From the NCBI GenBank assembly GCA_020848905.1, contig JADLHG010000004.1, positions 62,001-126,000 on the forward strand: DNA of 64,000 bases, written 5' to 3'. Shown here one piece after another: positions 55,332-64,000 of the stretch. The translations under genes and the position numbers were made by a program. The DNA comes from Deltaproteobacteria bacterium. GTDB lineage: Bacteria; Myxococcota_A; Polyangia; GCA-2747355; JADLHG01. Every line of letters begins with the position of its first letter. The first letter of the stretch is position 1. Under the pieces are notes generated by a model. That model did not search any database. It was not told the origin of the DNA and worked only from the letters and a program-made list of their open reading frames with translations.

Positions 55332-57710
55332 TCATTCGAACAGGACGAAGTCGTCGTCGGCGAACGACAGCTCTGCGGCCTTGGGGGTCCGCGATTCGGG
55401 GGGACCCTTGGTGTAGTTGAGTCGCACGCTCGCCACGCGAAAGATGCCGAAGCCGTCCTTCGCGTTCTTCGGCGCTTCGGCGAAGAAGATGAAGACGGTG
55501 TTGTTCCCCGTGGTCTTGAGCTCGGGGTCCTTCGCCGTGTCGAGCAAAGTGATGTTACGAACTCGAAACCGCAGGCAATTGCGTGGGGCGGCGCTGATCA
55601 CGATCTTGTCGATCAGCTCCTTCGGCGGATACGAGGCCGGACCCTCGACCAGCACGGTGACGAAGTGCTCCTTGTTGGGCTTCGAGACGAGCTGGTAGCC
55701 CTCGTTGTTGTTCTTGCTGATGTCGACGGGCGGCCCGAAGTCCCCGCCGGGTCCCATGTCGGCCGGGCTGCGCCAGGAGAGCGTCGGGGGCGGGCCCGGG
55801 TTGAAGCGCAGGTACCCCACGCCGGGAGCCGACTGCGCCGAGACGTTCTTGAGCATGACCCCGGTGATCGTCGGGGGCTGGCTGTAGCTGTGCACCGTCT
55901 TGACCCCCTCGTCCACCTCCTCGTAGCGGTAGGCGAGGTCGAGCTGCCCCTGCGCGTCGTTCGAGCGTGGGTCCGTGTGGCCGCGAACCTCCTCGCGGTT
56001 CACCACCCCGTCGAAGTCGGCGTCGCGCAAGGGATCCACCTCGAGGTAGTTGGTCCCGGCCACGAACTCCACCTTGTCCGGGATCCCGTCCGCGTCGCTG
56101 TCGAACAGCGAATCCTCGGTGCCGAGGAGCCGCTCCTCGCAGGCGTTGAGCGAGTCCTTGTCCTTGTCCTCGTAGGTCTTCCAGCTCTTGCTCGTGCCGG
56201 GCTTGCACAGATCCTCTCCCGGCGTCTGCGTGGCGATGAGGTCGACGCATTCGACGGGGTCGTTGGGGACCAGCGGATCCGTCGAGAGCTTCACCTCCAC
56301 GGCGTCGCCGAGCCCGTCGCCGTCGGTATCGCGGTCGCTCTGACAGAGCCCGATCTTCTGTTCCACCTCGTCGGGGAGCCCGTCCTGGTCCGAGTCGGCG
56401 TGGATCCCCTGCGCGTCGGTCATGACGTTGGCGTTCGTCACGACGAGCTCCTTGATCACGAGAGCGTCCCGACTGGTGTGCAGATCCACGTCCTTGAAGG
56501 TGATGGCGCTCGCCTGTCCGAACTGCGTGAATCCCCCGTCGCCGGCGAAGGCCATCTCGCTGAGCAGGCGCACCGTCCGCGCCTCGTCGGCGGCGGGGTC
56601 GTTGCAGGGCGGGAGGAACGGGTCCGGGGCCTGACGCTGCTCCTTGTCGGGGAGGTAGGTGGTGTGCAGCTGCAGCTGTGCGGCGCCGTTCTTCTTCGCG
56701 AAGTCGCGCAGCTCGCGCACGGTGGCGATGAGCTGCCGCTCCTCGCAGGAATCCGGGTGCCCTCCGGCGGGATAGACGCAGGCGAGCTGGCAGCTCTTCG
56801 CGCCGCCCAGCTTGGAGGCGTCGAGCCCGTGTTTCGCCGGGAGGTACCATTGCGTGAACGTGTCCGGGATGCCGACGGGCTGCCCCGACACGGGTGGCAC
56901 CGTCGGGTTCCCGCTGAAGCTGTCGTCCTTGTCCTTGCACACGAAGTCGGTGTCGCAGAACTGCCGGTCGTCGCACTCGGGGTTGCACACCGGGAAGCAC
57001 TGGGTGTCCTTGCACGTGGTGCTGGCCGGGCAGGTGACCTTGCAGCCGTCGCACTCGGTCCACGGGCAGCCCTGCCAGTTGTCCACGAGCGTCTCGGTCT
57101 GTTTGTCGCGGCACGCGCAGCGGCTCATCGCGGGGACGGGCGAGCCCCCCGAGAAGAGCACGAGCACGTAGGTCGTGCGGGCGACGAGCCCCGGATTCCC
57201 CGAGAGGATGTCCCCCGTGATGATGCTGTTGGCGAGGCTCATCGCGGCCCGCAGGTCGCGGCACCTTCCGGCGATGCAACCCGCGGCGGTACCGGCGCCC
57301 CCCGAGGATTGGACCGACGCCGCGGCGGAGCTCAGCTTCGACGAGTCGCGCGTGAATCCCTCGTCGATCAGATTTCGCGCCTTCGCGCCGAACGCGATGA
57401 TGCCGAACGAGTAGTTCGGGTTCTTGCCCCACGTGGTGGTGATGTCGTCGACGGCCTTGCCGCGGAAGCCGCTCGGGTCGTTGGCGTCGGAGGCGAGCGA
57501 CTGGCTGGTGTCGATCATGAAGAGGATCTTCACCGGGAAGTTCCTCTGCCGGGGATCGTCGCTGCACACGGTTCCGGAGACGGTGAGCTTGTTCGCCTGG
57601 TAGGGGTCTCGCTTCCATTGATAGAGGCCAGCGTCTGTGCACGCGCCGAGGAGGGCACTCGTCAGCGCCGTGGCCACGAGAAGGCCGACTACAGGCTTGC
57701 GATAGGTCAT
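55332..57710 (-). CDS. VWA-domain lipoprotein with Cys-rich segment and TSP3 calcium repeats (paralog 3)
   Basis: 792 residues from the ATG at 57710. Clear lipobox LLGAC, so this paralog is a lipoprotein. The VWA domain begins at FPVKILFMIDTSQSL (MIDAS intact) and includes a Cys-rich insert (CRCRDKQTE, CPWTECDGCKVTCP, CNPECDDRQFC). Calcium repeats follow (DSDQDGLPDEVE, DTDGDGLGDAVE, DSDADGIPDKVE, DADFDGVVNREE). The C-terminal module (RFRVRNITLLD..., NTVFIFFAEAPKN, FRVASVRLNYT) matches the C-termini of the proteins at 28478 and 30781. It lies directly upstream of the envelope cluster and is divergent from a Ser/Thr kinase. CglB, the VWA adhesin of Myxococcus gliding, is a functional precedent only. 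Confidence 0.85.
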   Translation of the reverse strand: MTYRKPVVGLLVATALTSALLGACTDAGLYQWKRDPYQANKLTVSGTVCSDDPRQRNFPVKILFMIDTSQSLASDANDPSGFRGKAVDDITTTWGKNPNYSFGIIAFGAKARNLIDEGFTRDSSKLSSAAASVQSSGGAGTAAGCIAGRCRDLRAAMSLANSIITGDILSGNPGLVARTTYVLVLFSGGSPVPAMSRCACRDKQTETLVDNWQGCPWTECDGCKVTCPASTTCKDTQCFPVCNPECDDRQFCDTDFVCKDKDDSFSGNPTVPPVSGQPVGIPDTFTQWYLPAKHGLDASKLGGAKSCQLACVYPAGGHPDSCEERQLIATVRELRDFAKKNGAAQLQLHTTYLPDKEQRQAPDPFLPPCNDPAADEARTVRLLSEMAFAGDGGFTQFGQASAITFKDVDLHTSRDALVIKELVVTNANVMTDAQGIHADSDQDGLPDEVEQKIGLCQSDRDTDGDGLGDAVEVKLSTDPLVPNDPVECVDLIATQTPGEDLCKPGTSKSWKTYEDKDKDSLNACEERLLGTEDSLFDSDADGIPDKVEFVAGTNYLEVDPLRDADFDGVVNREEVRGHTDPRSNDAQGQLDLAYRYEEVDEGVKTVHSYSQPPTITGVMLKNVSAQSAPGVGYLRFNPGPPPTLSWRSPADMGPGGDFGPPVDISKNNNEGYQLVSKPNKEHFVTVLVEGPASYPPKELIDKIVISAAPRNCLRFRVRNITLLDTAKDPELKTTGNNTVFIFFAEAPKNAKDGFGIFRVASVRLNYTKGPPESRTPKAAELSFADDDFVLFE

Positions 57711-57842
57711 CGTCTCTGGGTATGCTTGGAGTGCTTCACACTGTAGCACGCTTTGTGCGCCGCCGGGCGGGAAACCCGTCGCTGGCAGAGGGTCGACGCC
57801 GCTGACCACTCAGAGGATGGACGTTTCGAGACGGAGCCTAAT

Positions 57843-59456
57843 GTGAGTGCGGCGGGTCCTCAGCCGACGCAGCCCACCGTTTTCGGCCGCTACGAGCTTC
57901 TCGAGCTGCTCGCGAAAGGGGGAATGGCGGAGGTCTTCCGGGCGCGGCTCGCTACGGCGGCCGGGGCCGAGAAGCATCTGTGCATCAAGCGCATCTTGCC
58001 GGCGCTGTCGAGCAACAGCGATTTCATGTCGCTCTTCGTGCAAGAGGCCAAGATCGCGCTGCCCCTGACGCACGGCAACATCACCCAGGTCTTCGACTTC
58101 GGCGAGGTGGAGGGCGTCTACTTCCTCGCGATGGAGTACATCCGGGGGCAGAACCTGCATCAGGTGCTGCGTCGCGTGGCCGAGGGGGGACAGCGGCTGG
58201 ACGTGCCGGCTGTGCTCTTCATCGCGGCGGAGGTCTGCAAGGGCCTGCAGTACGCGCACGCGTACACGGACGCCACCGGGACGAACCGCGCCGTCATCCA
58301 TCGCGACGTGACGCCGCACAACGTGCTCATCTCGTACAACGGCGAGGTGAAGCTGACGGACTTCGGCATCGCGCTGGCCGCGACCAAGGCCGGTACCGCC
58401 GACGGCGTGGTCCGCGGCAAGCCCTGCTACCTCGCCCCCGAACAGCTCGACGGAGAGCCGGCCGCTCCGCGGGGCGACATCTACTCCCTCGGCGCGCTGC
58501 TCTACGAGGCACTCTCGGGCCGGCGGCCCTACGACGGTGAGAGCGAAGCGGAGATCCTCGAGCGCGCGCGCACGGACGAGGTGAAGCCGCCCAGCCACTA
58601 CAATCCGGAGGTCGACTTCGCGCTCGACCAGATCGTGCTCAAGGCCATGGCTCGGAGCCCCGCGGAGCGCCATCAGCGGGCGGGGGACCTGCAGGTGGCG
58701 CTCACGCAGTACCTCCACGGGAGATGGCCGGACTACACCGCGGAGAAGCTCGGTCACGTGATGCGCGATCTCTTCGCGTGGGAGCTCGCCCAGGCCGGAC
58801 CGTCGTCGGACGCCCTGCGCGACCGGTTGCTCCTCCAGCTCGCGAAGGCGGGCATCAAGGTGGATGCGGCCACCGCGAGCACCGAGGACCTGCTGTCGAT
58901 GGGGACCGTGGCCATCTCGGCGGCGAAGGCCGCGACGCGCCCGAAGCGTGAGCGGCACGCCTGGCCCTGGGTCGCGGGGGCGCTGGCGGCAGCGGTGGCG
59001 CTGGGCATCGCCGTCTGGGTGGGAGTTTTCGGCGAGCCGCACGGAGGGGCCACGCTGACCGGTCGCGAGCCCTCCACGCCGCCGGTCGCGCCGCCCACCG
59101 AGCACCTCGTGCCTCCCTCGCTGAAGGCCGAGGAGGGAGGAGCGACGGCGGCTCCGGAGGCGCCCCCCGAGGCGCGCGAGCCGAAGGATCCCGCGCCGCA
59201 CCGGCGCGCGGGGCGTGGCACCGCGCCCGCCCGAGGTGAAGAGGTCGCGGCACTCAACTGCAACAGCTGGCCCTGGTCGGTGGTGTACCTGAACGGGCGC
59301 CGGCTGCGCGGGAACACGCCCATCTACGGCGTGAAGGTCGCGCCCGGGCGCCATCGGTTGAAGTTCGTCAATCCGGAGCTCGGGCTGAGCCGCGAGGTGA
59401 CCGTCGACGTGGAGGCGGGGAACACCAAGACGGTTGCGGTGTCGTTGCAGCAATGA
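57843..59456 (+). CDS. Ser/Thr protein kinase with transmembrane helix and PEGA domain
   Basis: 537 residues from a GTG start at 57843, with GGAG six bases upstream. An upstream in-frame TTG at 57753 is unlikely. Kinase domain at about residues 14-280: AKGGMAEVF, CIKRIL, IHRDVTPHN, TDFGIAL and YLAPEQ. Then a transmembrane helix (WVAGALAAAVALGIAVWVGVF), an Ala/Pro/Glu linker and a C-terminal PEGA domain (VYLNGRRLRGNTPIYGVKVAPG), probably periplasmic and surface- or wall-binding. Catalytic residues look complete. Its stop overlaps the propeller lipoprotein start by 4 bases, which suggests the two work together as sensor and kinase. Confidence 0.9.
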   Translation: MSAAGPQPTQPTVFGRYELLELLAKGGMAEVFRARLATAAGAEKHLCIKRILPALSSNSDFMSLFVQEAKIALPLTHGNITQVFDFGEVEGVYFLAMEYIRGQNLHQVLRRVAEGGQRLDVPAVLFIAAEVCKGLQYAHAYTDATGTNRAVIHRDVTPHNVLISYNGEVKLTDFGIALAATKAGTADGVVRGKPCYLAPEQLDGEPAAPRGDIYSLGALLYEALSGRRPYDGESEAEILERARTDEVKPPSHYNPEVDFALDQIVLKAMARSPAERHQRAGDLQVALTQYLHGRWPDYTAEKLGHVMRDLFAWELAQAGPSSDALRDRLLLQLAKAGIKVDAATASTEDLLSMGTVAISAAKAATRPKRERHAWPWVAGALAAAVALGIAVWVGVFGEPHGGATLTGREPSTPPVAPPTEHLVPPSLKAEEGGATAAPEAPPEAREPKDPAPHRRAGRGTAPARGEEVAALNCNSWPWSVVYLNGRRLRGNTPIYGVKVAPGRHRLKFVNPELGLSREVTVDVEAGNTKTVAVSLQQ

Positions 59457-60619
59457 GGACGCGCGAACGCACGACCGGTCGCGGTCACGCTCCGCCCCAT
59501 CGCGCGACGGCGCGGGTGCTCGCGGTCGCGCTCCTGGCCCTCGCTGCCGCGGCGTGCAAGCCTCTCGGTGTCAGTGCCGACGCGCGCGCGCCGACTCCCG
59601 ACGGTGGCGTGCCGGGGAGGAGCTGCAGCGACGGCGCTCCGCACAACTGGAAGCCGGAAGATCCCGGCGAAGCGGTGAGCCTCGGCCCCGGCGGCGGCCT
59701 GGCCAACCTGTTCGACGTGTGGGGCGCGTCGCCGACGCAGGTCTTCGCGGTGGGCTCGCAGGGGAAGGTCATCTACTACGACGGCAAGACCTGGAAGGCG
59801 CAGGCGACACCGACGAAGCAGGACCTGACGGCGGTGTGGGGATCGTCCGCGACCGATGTGTGGGCCGTGGGCTTCGGCGGGACCGTGCTCCAGTTCGACG
59901 GGCAGACGTGGCAGGACCGCTCTCCGCCACCCACGGTGTTCGTGTCGACCGACGGCGGGGTGCCGACCGGCGACGCCGCGGTGGCCGCGCGACGCAACCT
60001 CTGGGGCGTGTGGGCGGCACCGCAGGCCGTCTACGCGGCCGGCGACCGCGGAGCGGTGGTCTTCTACAACGGCACGGTCTGGACCCGCGTCGCCAGCGGC
60101 GTGGAGGAGAAGCTCGCGGACGTGTGGGGAGCGGGCCCCAATCAGGTCTTCATCGTGGGCGATTTCGGCACGGTGCTCTCGGGTTCGTCCACCGGCCTGA
60201 CCAAGGCGCAGACCGGCACGGCCAAGCAGCTCCGCGCCGTCTGGGGGCGCGGTGGAAACGACGTCTACGCGGTGGGCCTCGCGGGCACGCTCCTGCACTT
60301 CAACGGCAGCAAGTGGGAGGCGGTCGAGGGGACGCCAAAGCAGTTCTTCAGGGCGGTGTGGGGCCCCGCCGACGACGGCAGCGTGATCTACGTCGTGGGC
60401 TGGGACGGCTCGCTCCTCCGCGTCTCGGGAGGTCCCTCGTACACGAACGGCGCGACGTTCGACCTCTACGATTGCATCACGGCGCGTCGCCTGGAGGGGA
60501 TCTGGGGGACGGCGCGCACCGGTCGCCTCGACGCGGGCGTGCCGCGGGACGGGGGTCCGCTCGGGACCAACGTGGCGTGGATCGTCGGGGTGTCGGGGAC
60601 CGTGATCGTCGGTCCGTAG
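59453..60619 (+). CDS. Beta-propeller lipoprotein coupled to the kinase gene
   Basis: 388 residues. A long basic N-terminus, hydrophobic core (VLAVALLALAAAAC) and Cys at about residue 35 suggest a lipoprotein. The mature part contains six or seven repeats with a core like VWGSSATDVWAVGFGGTVLQFDG (shortened across repeats: AVWGRGGNDVYAVG, DVWGAGPNQVFIVG), the seven-bladed Ycf48/YVTN-like propeller common in myxobacteria. ATG overlaps the kinase stop (ATGA). It could be an extracytoplasmic partner of the PEGA kinase; there is no direct evidence. Confidence 0.8.
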   Translation: MRTRERTTGRGHAPPHRATARVLAVALLALAAAACKPLGVSADARAPTPDGGVPGRSCSDGAPHNWKPEDPGEAVSLGPGGGLANLFDVWGASPTQVFAVGSQGKVIYYDGKTWKAQATPTKQDLTAVWGSSATDVWAVGFGGTVLQFDGQTWQDRSPPPTVFVSTDGGVPTGDAAVAARRNLWGVWAAPQAVYAAGDRGAVVFYNGTVWTRVASGVEEKLADVWGAGPNQVFIVGDFGTVLSGSSTGLTKAQTGTAKQLRAVWGRGGNDVYAVGLAGTLLHFNGSKWEAVEGTPKQFFRAVWGPADDGSVIYVVGWDGSLLRVSGGPSYTNGATFDLYDCITARRLEGIWGTARTGRLDAGVPRDGGPLGTNVAWIVGVSGTVIVGP

Positions 60620-60634
60620 CCGGCGCGAGGGCCC

Positions 60635-62116
60635 TCAGCTTGCCGCAGGCGCGTGGGCCAGACTCAGGTAGCGCTCCTTCTCGTGGAGCTCCTCCGCCTC
60701 GAGGTCGGTGTAGCGCTCCTTGATCGCCACGAACTCCGCCTCGCAGCGCAGGAAGGCCTCCACCACGTCGGGATCGAAGTGCGACCCGGAGGACTCGAGG
60801 ATGCGCCGCCTCGCCTCCTCGTGCGGAAGCGCGGCCTTGTAGACGCGCCGGGAGGTGATCGCGTCGTAGGCGTCGGCCAGGGCCACGACGCGCGCCGAGA
60901 TGTCGATCTCCTCGCCCTTGAGGCCGTTCGGGTACCCCGAGCCGTCCATCTTCTCGTGGTGCTGCAGCGCGATGACGCGCGCCAGCGCCAGCCAGGTCTT
61001 GTGCGACAGCGTGTCTCCGGCGACGGCGAGCACCTCGGCCCCGATGTTGGCGTGCCGCTGCATCGTCACCCACTCCTCGGGCGTGAGCTTGCCGGGCTTG
61101 AGCAGCACGGAGTCGGGGATACCTACCTTGCCGATGTCGTGGAGCGGGCTCGAGTAGAAGATGGCTTCGGCGTAGTCCGGGTCGAGCTGGCCCTGGTACT
61201 TGGGCGAGCGAGCGATCTCCCGCGCGAGGGTCTGGCTGTAGCGACGCATTCGCTCGAGGTGCGCTCCCGTCTCGGGGTCGCGGTACTCGGCCAGCTTCGC
61301 GAGGGCGAGGATGACCTCGTACTGCGCGGCACGGCTGGCCTGTTCGAGGTGCCGCTGCGCCGTGACGTCCTTCTCGATCGCGGCGTAGGCGTAGGGCTTC
61401 CCCTCGCCGTCCCGAAGCGTGGAGATGCTGAGCAGCGCGAACCTATCGCCGTGACGGACTTCACCGGACCACTGCGCGTCCCGCTCGAGGGACGCGCGGA
61501 TCGTCTCCCAGGGGCACCCCGGAGCCTCACGGCCGCACATGATCGTGGGGCGTGCGCGCAGGGCTTCCTCGCGGCTCTCCCCCGCGGAGCGACTGAAGGC
61601 CTCGTTCACCTCGGCTAGCCGGCCGTCCAGGTCGGCGATCATCATCGGCTCGGGAGAGCTGTCGAAGAGGTGCCGATAACTGTGCAGGTCGAGCTTCAAC
61701 TTGGCCGAGTCGCGGTGGGTCGCGAGCACCCGACGGTGCTGGTCGATGGCCTCGTTGACCGCTTCCTTCAGTTTCTGCGCCTCGCAGGGCTTGGTGAGAA
61801 AGCGGAACACGCCTCCGCGCCGCACGACGTCCTCGACCATATGTACGTCGGTGTACGCCGTCACCAGGATGCGTACCGTGTCGGGCCAGCGCTGCCGGAC
61901 CTGCTCGAGAAACGCGTCCCCGTTCATGCCGGGCATGCGGTAGTCGGCGATGACCACGTCCGCGGCCCGTCCCTCGAGGAGCCTCAGCCCCTGGAGCGGC
62001 CCCTCCGCGACTTCGAGCTCGACCCCCAGTCCTCGCAGGGTCCGCTGGTAGGCGGAGAGGATGAGCGGCTCGTCGTCTACGAGAAGGATGCGCGCCGGCT
62101 GTTCCATGCTCCCCAT
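60635..62116 (-). CDS. Receiver - PAS - HD-GYP response regulator (probable c-di-GMP phosphodiesterase)
   Basis: 493 residues from the ATG at 62116, with GGAGG six bases upstream. The receiver (about 9-125) has VDDE, VVIADYRMPG, TAY and TKPC. A PAS domain (~145-265) contains MMIADLDGRLAEVNEAFSRS and the Cys-containing CGREAPGCPW. The HD-GYP domain (~285-480) has SSPLHDIGKVGIPD and HHEKMDGSGYPNGLKG, i.e. intact HD and GYP motifs. HD-GYP proteins hydrolyse cyclic di-GMP, a second messenger controlling surface behaviour. Upstream of it, reading on the same strand, is citrate synthase, 127 bases away. Confidence 0.92.
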   Translation of the reverse strand: MGSMEQPARILLVDDEPLILSAYQRTLRGLGVELEVAEGPLQGLRLLEGRAADVVIADYRMPGMNGDAFLEQVRQRWPDTVRILVTAYTDVHMVEDVVRRGGVFRFLTKPCEAQKLKEAVNEAIDQHRRVLATHRDSAKLKLDLHSYRHLFDSSPEPMMIADLDGRLAEVNEAFSRSAGESREEALRARPTIMCGREAPGCPWETIRASLERDAQWSGEVRHGDRFALLSISTLRDGEGKPYAYAAIEKDVTAQRHLEQASRAAQYEVILALAKLAEYRDPETGAHLERMRRYSQTLAREIARSPKYQGQLDPDYAEAIFYSSPLHDIGKVGIPDSVLLKPGKLTPEEWVTMQRHANIGAEVLAVAGDTLSHKTWLALARVIALQHHEKMDGSGYPNGLKGEEIDISARVVALADAYDAITSRRVYKAALPHEEARRRILESSGSHFDPDVVEAFLRCEAEFVAIKERYTDLEAEELHEKERYLSLAHAPAAS

Positions 62117-62243
62117 TCTGTCCCTCCTGCTCGAACCCGTACTAACTCCATCGACAGCTCTGGCGCGGCCTTGAGCCAGGGCGTGCGGTGGGCGTGGTGG
62201 GGGAGGCGCCGCACCGGCCCGTAGCCGGTGCGACGGCGAGAGG

Positions 62244-63521
<1,278 letters not shown>

Positions 63522-63558
63522 GGGTCCTCGCAGGTCTAGGGGGTTGACGCGAGGTGTC

Positions 63559-63587
63559 ACTCTACGCCTGGGACGTGGGGATCTCAA
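63559..63587 (-). promoter_or_regulatory. Probable sigma-70 promoter of gltA (citrate synthase)
   Basis: On the minus strand TTGAGA (63587-63582), 17 bases, TAGAGT (63564-63559). It lies between the tRNA terminator and the gltA start, with a predicted leader of about 30 bases. Confidence 0.55.
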
Positions 63588-63596
63588 GGGGGGGCG

Positions 63597-63637
63597 AAAA
63601 AGCGAAACCCCGCGGTGCGGAGCACGGCGGGGTTTCG
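63597..63637 (-). terminator. Rho-independent terminator after tRNA-Ala
   Basis: On the minus strand CGAAACCCCGC pairs with GCGGGGTTTCG (63637-63627 with 63613-63603; 11 base pairs), followed by CTTTTT. It lies 11 bases after the tRNA 3' end. Confidence 0.9.
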
Positions 63638-63647
63638 AACGGCTACC

Positions 63648-63723
63648 TGGTGGAGCTGATGGGGATCGAACCCACGACCTCATGACTGCCAGTCATGCGC
63701 TCTCCCAGCTGAGCTACAGCCCC
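63648..63723 (-). tRNA. tRNA-Ala, anticodon GGC
   Basis: 76 nucleotides with an encoded CCA. The acceptor stem GGGGCTG/CAGCTCC includes the G3-U70 pair that marks alanine tRNAs. The anticodon stem CATGA/TCATG encloses loop CTGGCAG, giving anticodon GGC. D arm (GCTCAGCTGGGAGAGC) and T arm (GTGGGTTCGATCCCCAT) are standard. It has its own promoter and terminator. Confidence 0.98.
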
Positions 63724-63735
63724 AGAGGTGTGGGT

Positions 63736-63764
63736 GTCCTAGCAGCTTGCATCGTGGCTGTCAA
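63736..63764 (-). promoter_or_regulatory. Probable promoter of tRNA-Ala
   Basis: On the minus strand TTGACA (63764-63759), 17-base spacer, TAGGAC (63741-63736). Transcription would start about six bases before the tRNA 5' end. It lies just beyond the stop of the upstream TPR-type gene. Confidence 0.55.
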
Positions 63765-63769
63765 CAGCG

Positions 63770-64000
63770 TCACGGCTCACCGACCAGCCTGCGAAAACGC
63801 GGGTCGGCGCGCAGGCGGTCGAAGTCGTTGCTGCGCAGGATGTGCAGCCTCGAACTGCTGCTGTAGGCCATCGCGTCGCTGAGCAACGCGAAGGCGCGGT
63901 CCACCTGGCCCGCCGCCGTGTGGTAGTAGGCCTCCTGCAGCGCGAGCCATCGAGGGATGGGTCGCGGCACTTTCTGGAGTTCCTGCACCGCGCGTTTCGC
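63770..64000 (-). CDS. C-terminal fragment of a TPR-type protein (cut by window edge)
   Basis: The reading frame is open from the right edge to the stop at 63770, giving the last ~76 residues. A GTG at 63988 could be a start, but the frame continues upstream without a stop, so it is more likely the end of a longer protein. The sequence (LALQEAYYHTAAGQVDRAFALLSDAM, then FDRLRADPRFRRLVGEP) is the typical last TPR and tail of kinase- or regulator-linked TPR proteins. Nothing more can be said from the fragment. Confidence 0.6.
   Translation of the reverse strand, partial: AKRAVQELQKVPRPIPRWLALQEAYYHTAAGQVDRAFALLSDAMAYSSSSRLHILRSNDFDRLRADPRFRRLVGEP

Noticed and set aside
54354-57746. 1130-codon open frame on the plus strand
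   Set aside because: Antisense to two lipoprotein genes with lipoboxes and recognisable domains. Its translation has no motif and is a by-product of codon bias.
38945-60619. Horizontally acquired island covering the envelope and kinase genes
   Set aside because: I see no integrase, transposase, attachment repeats or obvious composition shift; the base and codon use look like the rest of the window.

Overview
This is a chromosomal segment of very high G+C content with dense coding and short intergenic gaps. It most likely comes from a member of the Myxococcota or a close deltaproteobacterial relative. The support is the combination of three Hanks-type Ser/Thr kinase genes (two encoding double-kinase polypeptides), two C-terminal tails of MYXO-CTERM type, many exported or lipid-anchored proteins with thrombospondin type-3 (calcium-binding) repeats and VWA domains, sigma-54 activators, a chemosensory operon, and an envelope gene cluster that resembles the Glt/Nfs machinery of Myxococcus. 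I see no insertion sequences, CRISPR arrays, integrases or phage genes, so the window looks like resident chromosome.

Layout. 1-4.4 kb: start of an exported protein (cut by the window edge), a MYXO-CTERM surface protein, mutS2, and a divergent thioredoxin-fold lipoprotein. 4.4-10.2 kb: two paralogous double-kinase membrane proteins. 10.4-17.4 kb: a plus-strand chemosensory operon (receiver-PATAN regulator, stand-alone receiver, CheW, MCP, CheA-receiver hybrid) without cheR or cheB. 17.4-20.6 kb: membrane protein, peptide deformylase (def), GTP cyclohydrolase II (ribA) and GTP cyclohydrolase I (folE). 20.8-24.3 kb: small exported protein and a histidine kinase / NtrC-type regulator pair. 24.5-35.0 kb: a minus-strand block of exported and lipid-anchored proteins, including two VWA-TSP3 paralogs and a TSP3 MYXO-CTERM protein. 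35.2-37.4 kb: a Tat-exported subunit and a GMC oxidoreductase.

37.4-57.7 kb is one long run of minus-strand genes: kelch lipoprotein, TPR protein, Ig-like lipoprotein, FHA/sigma-54 activator, then the envelope cluster read from 54.2 kb downwards (small exported protein, FHA-TM-TonB protein, two paralogous beta-barrels, TPR protein, very long TPR lipoprotein, small coiled-coil lipoprotein, TPR-array protein). Upstream of these lie a lipoprotein and a third VWA-TSP3 paralog. 57.8-60.6 kb: a plus-strand Ser/Thr kinase with PEGA domain, translationally coupled to a beta-propeller lipoprotein. 60.6-64 kb: a receiver-PAS-HD-GYP protein, citrate synthase (gltA), tRNA-Ala(GGC), and the C-terminal end of a TPR-type protein.

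The most interesting reading is an inference from architecture and gene order. The 42.0-54.2 kb cluster has the order FHA/TonB protein, barrel, barrel, TPR protein, TPR protein, lipoprotein, which recalls GltG-A-B-C-D-E or NfsG/A-E of Myxococcus xanthus. Its neighbours include VWA-domain lipoproteins, and the known surface adhesin of Myxococcus gliding (CglB) is also a VWA lipoprotein. The same window holds an FHA/sigma-54 regulator, three kinase genes and a chemosensory system that could control such a machine. No AglRQS-type motor genes are present here, so motility, spore-coat assembly or another surface-transport role remain open.
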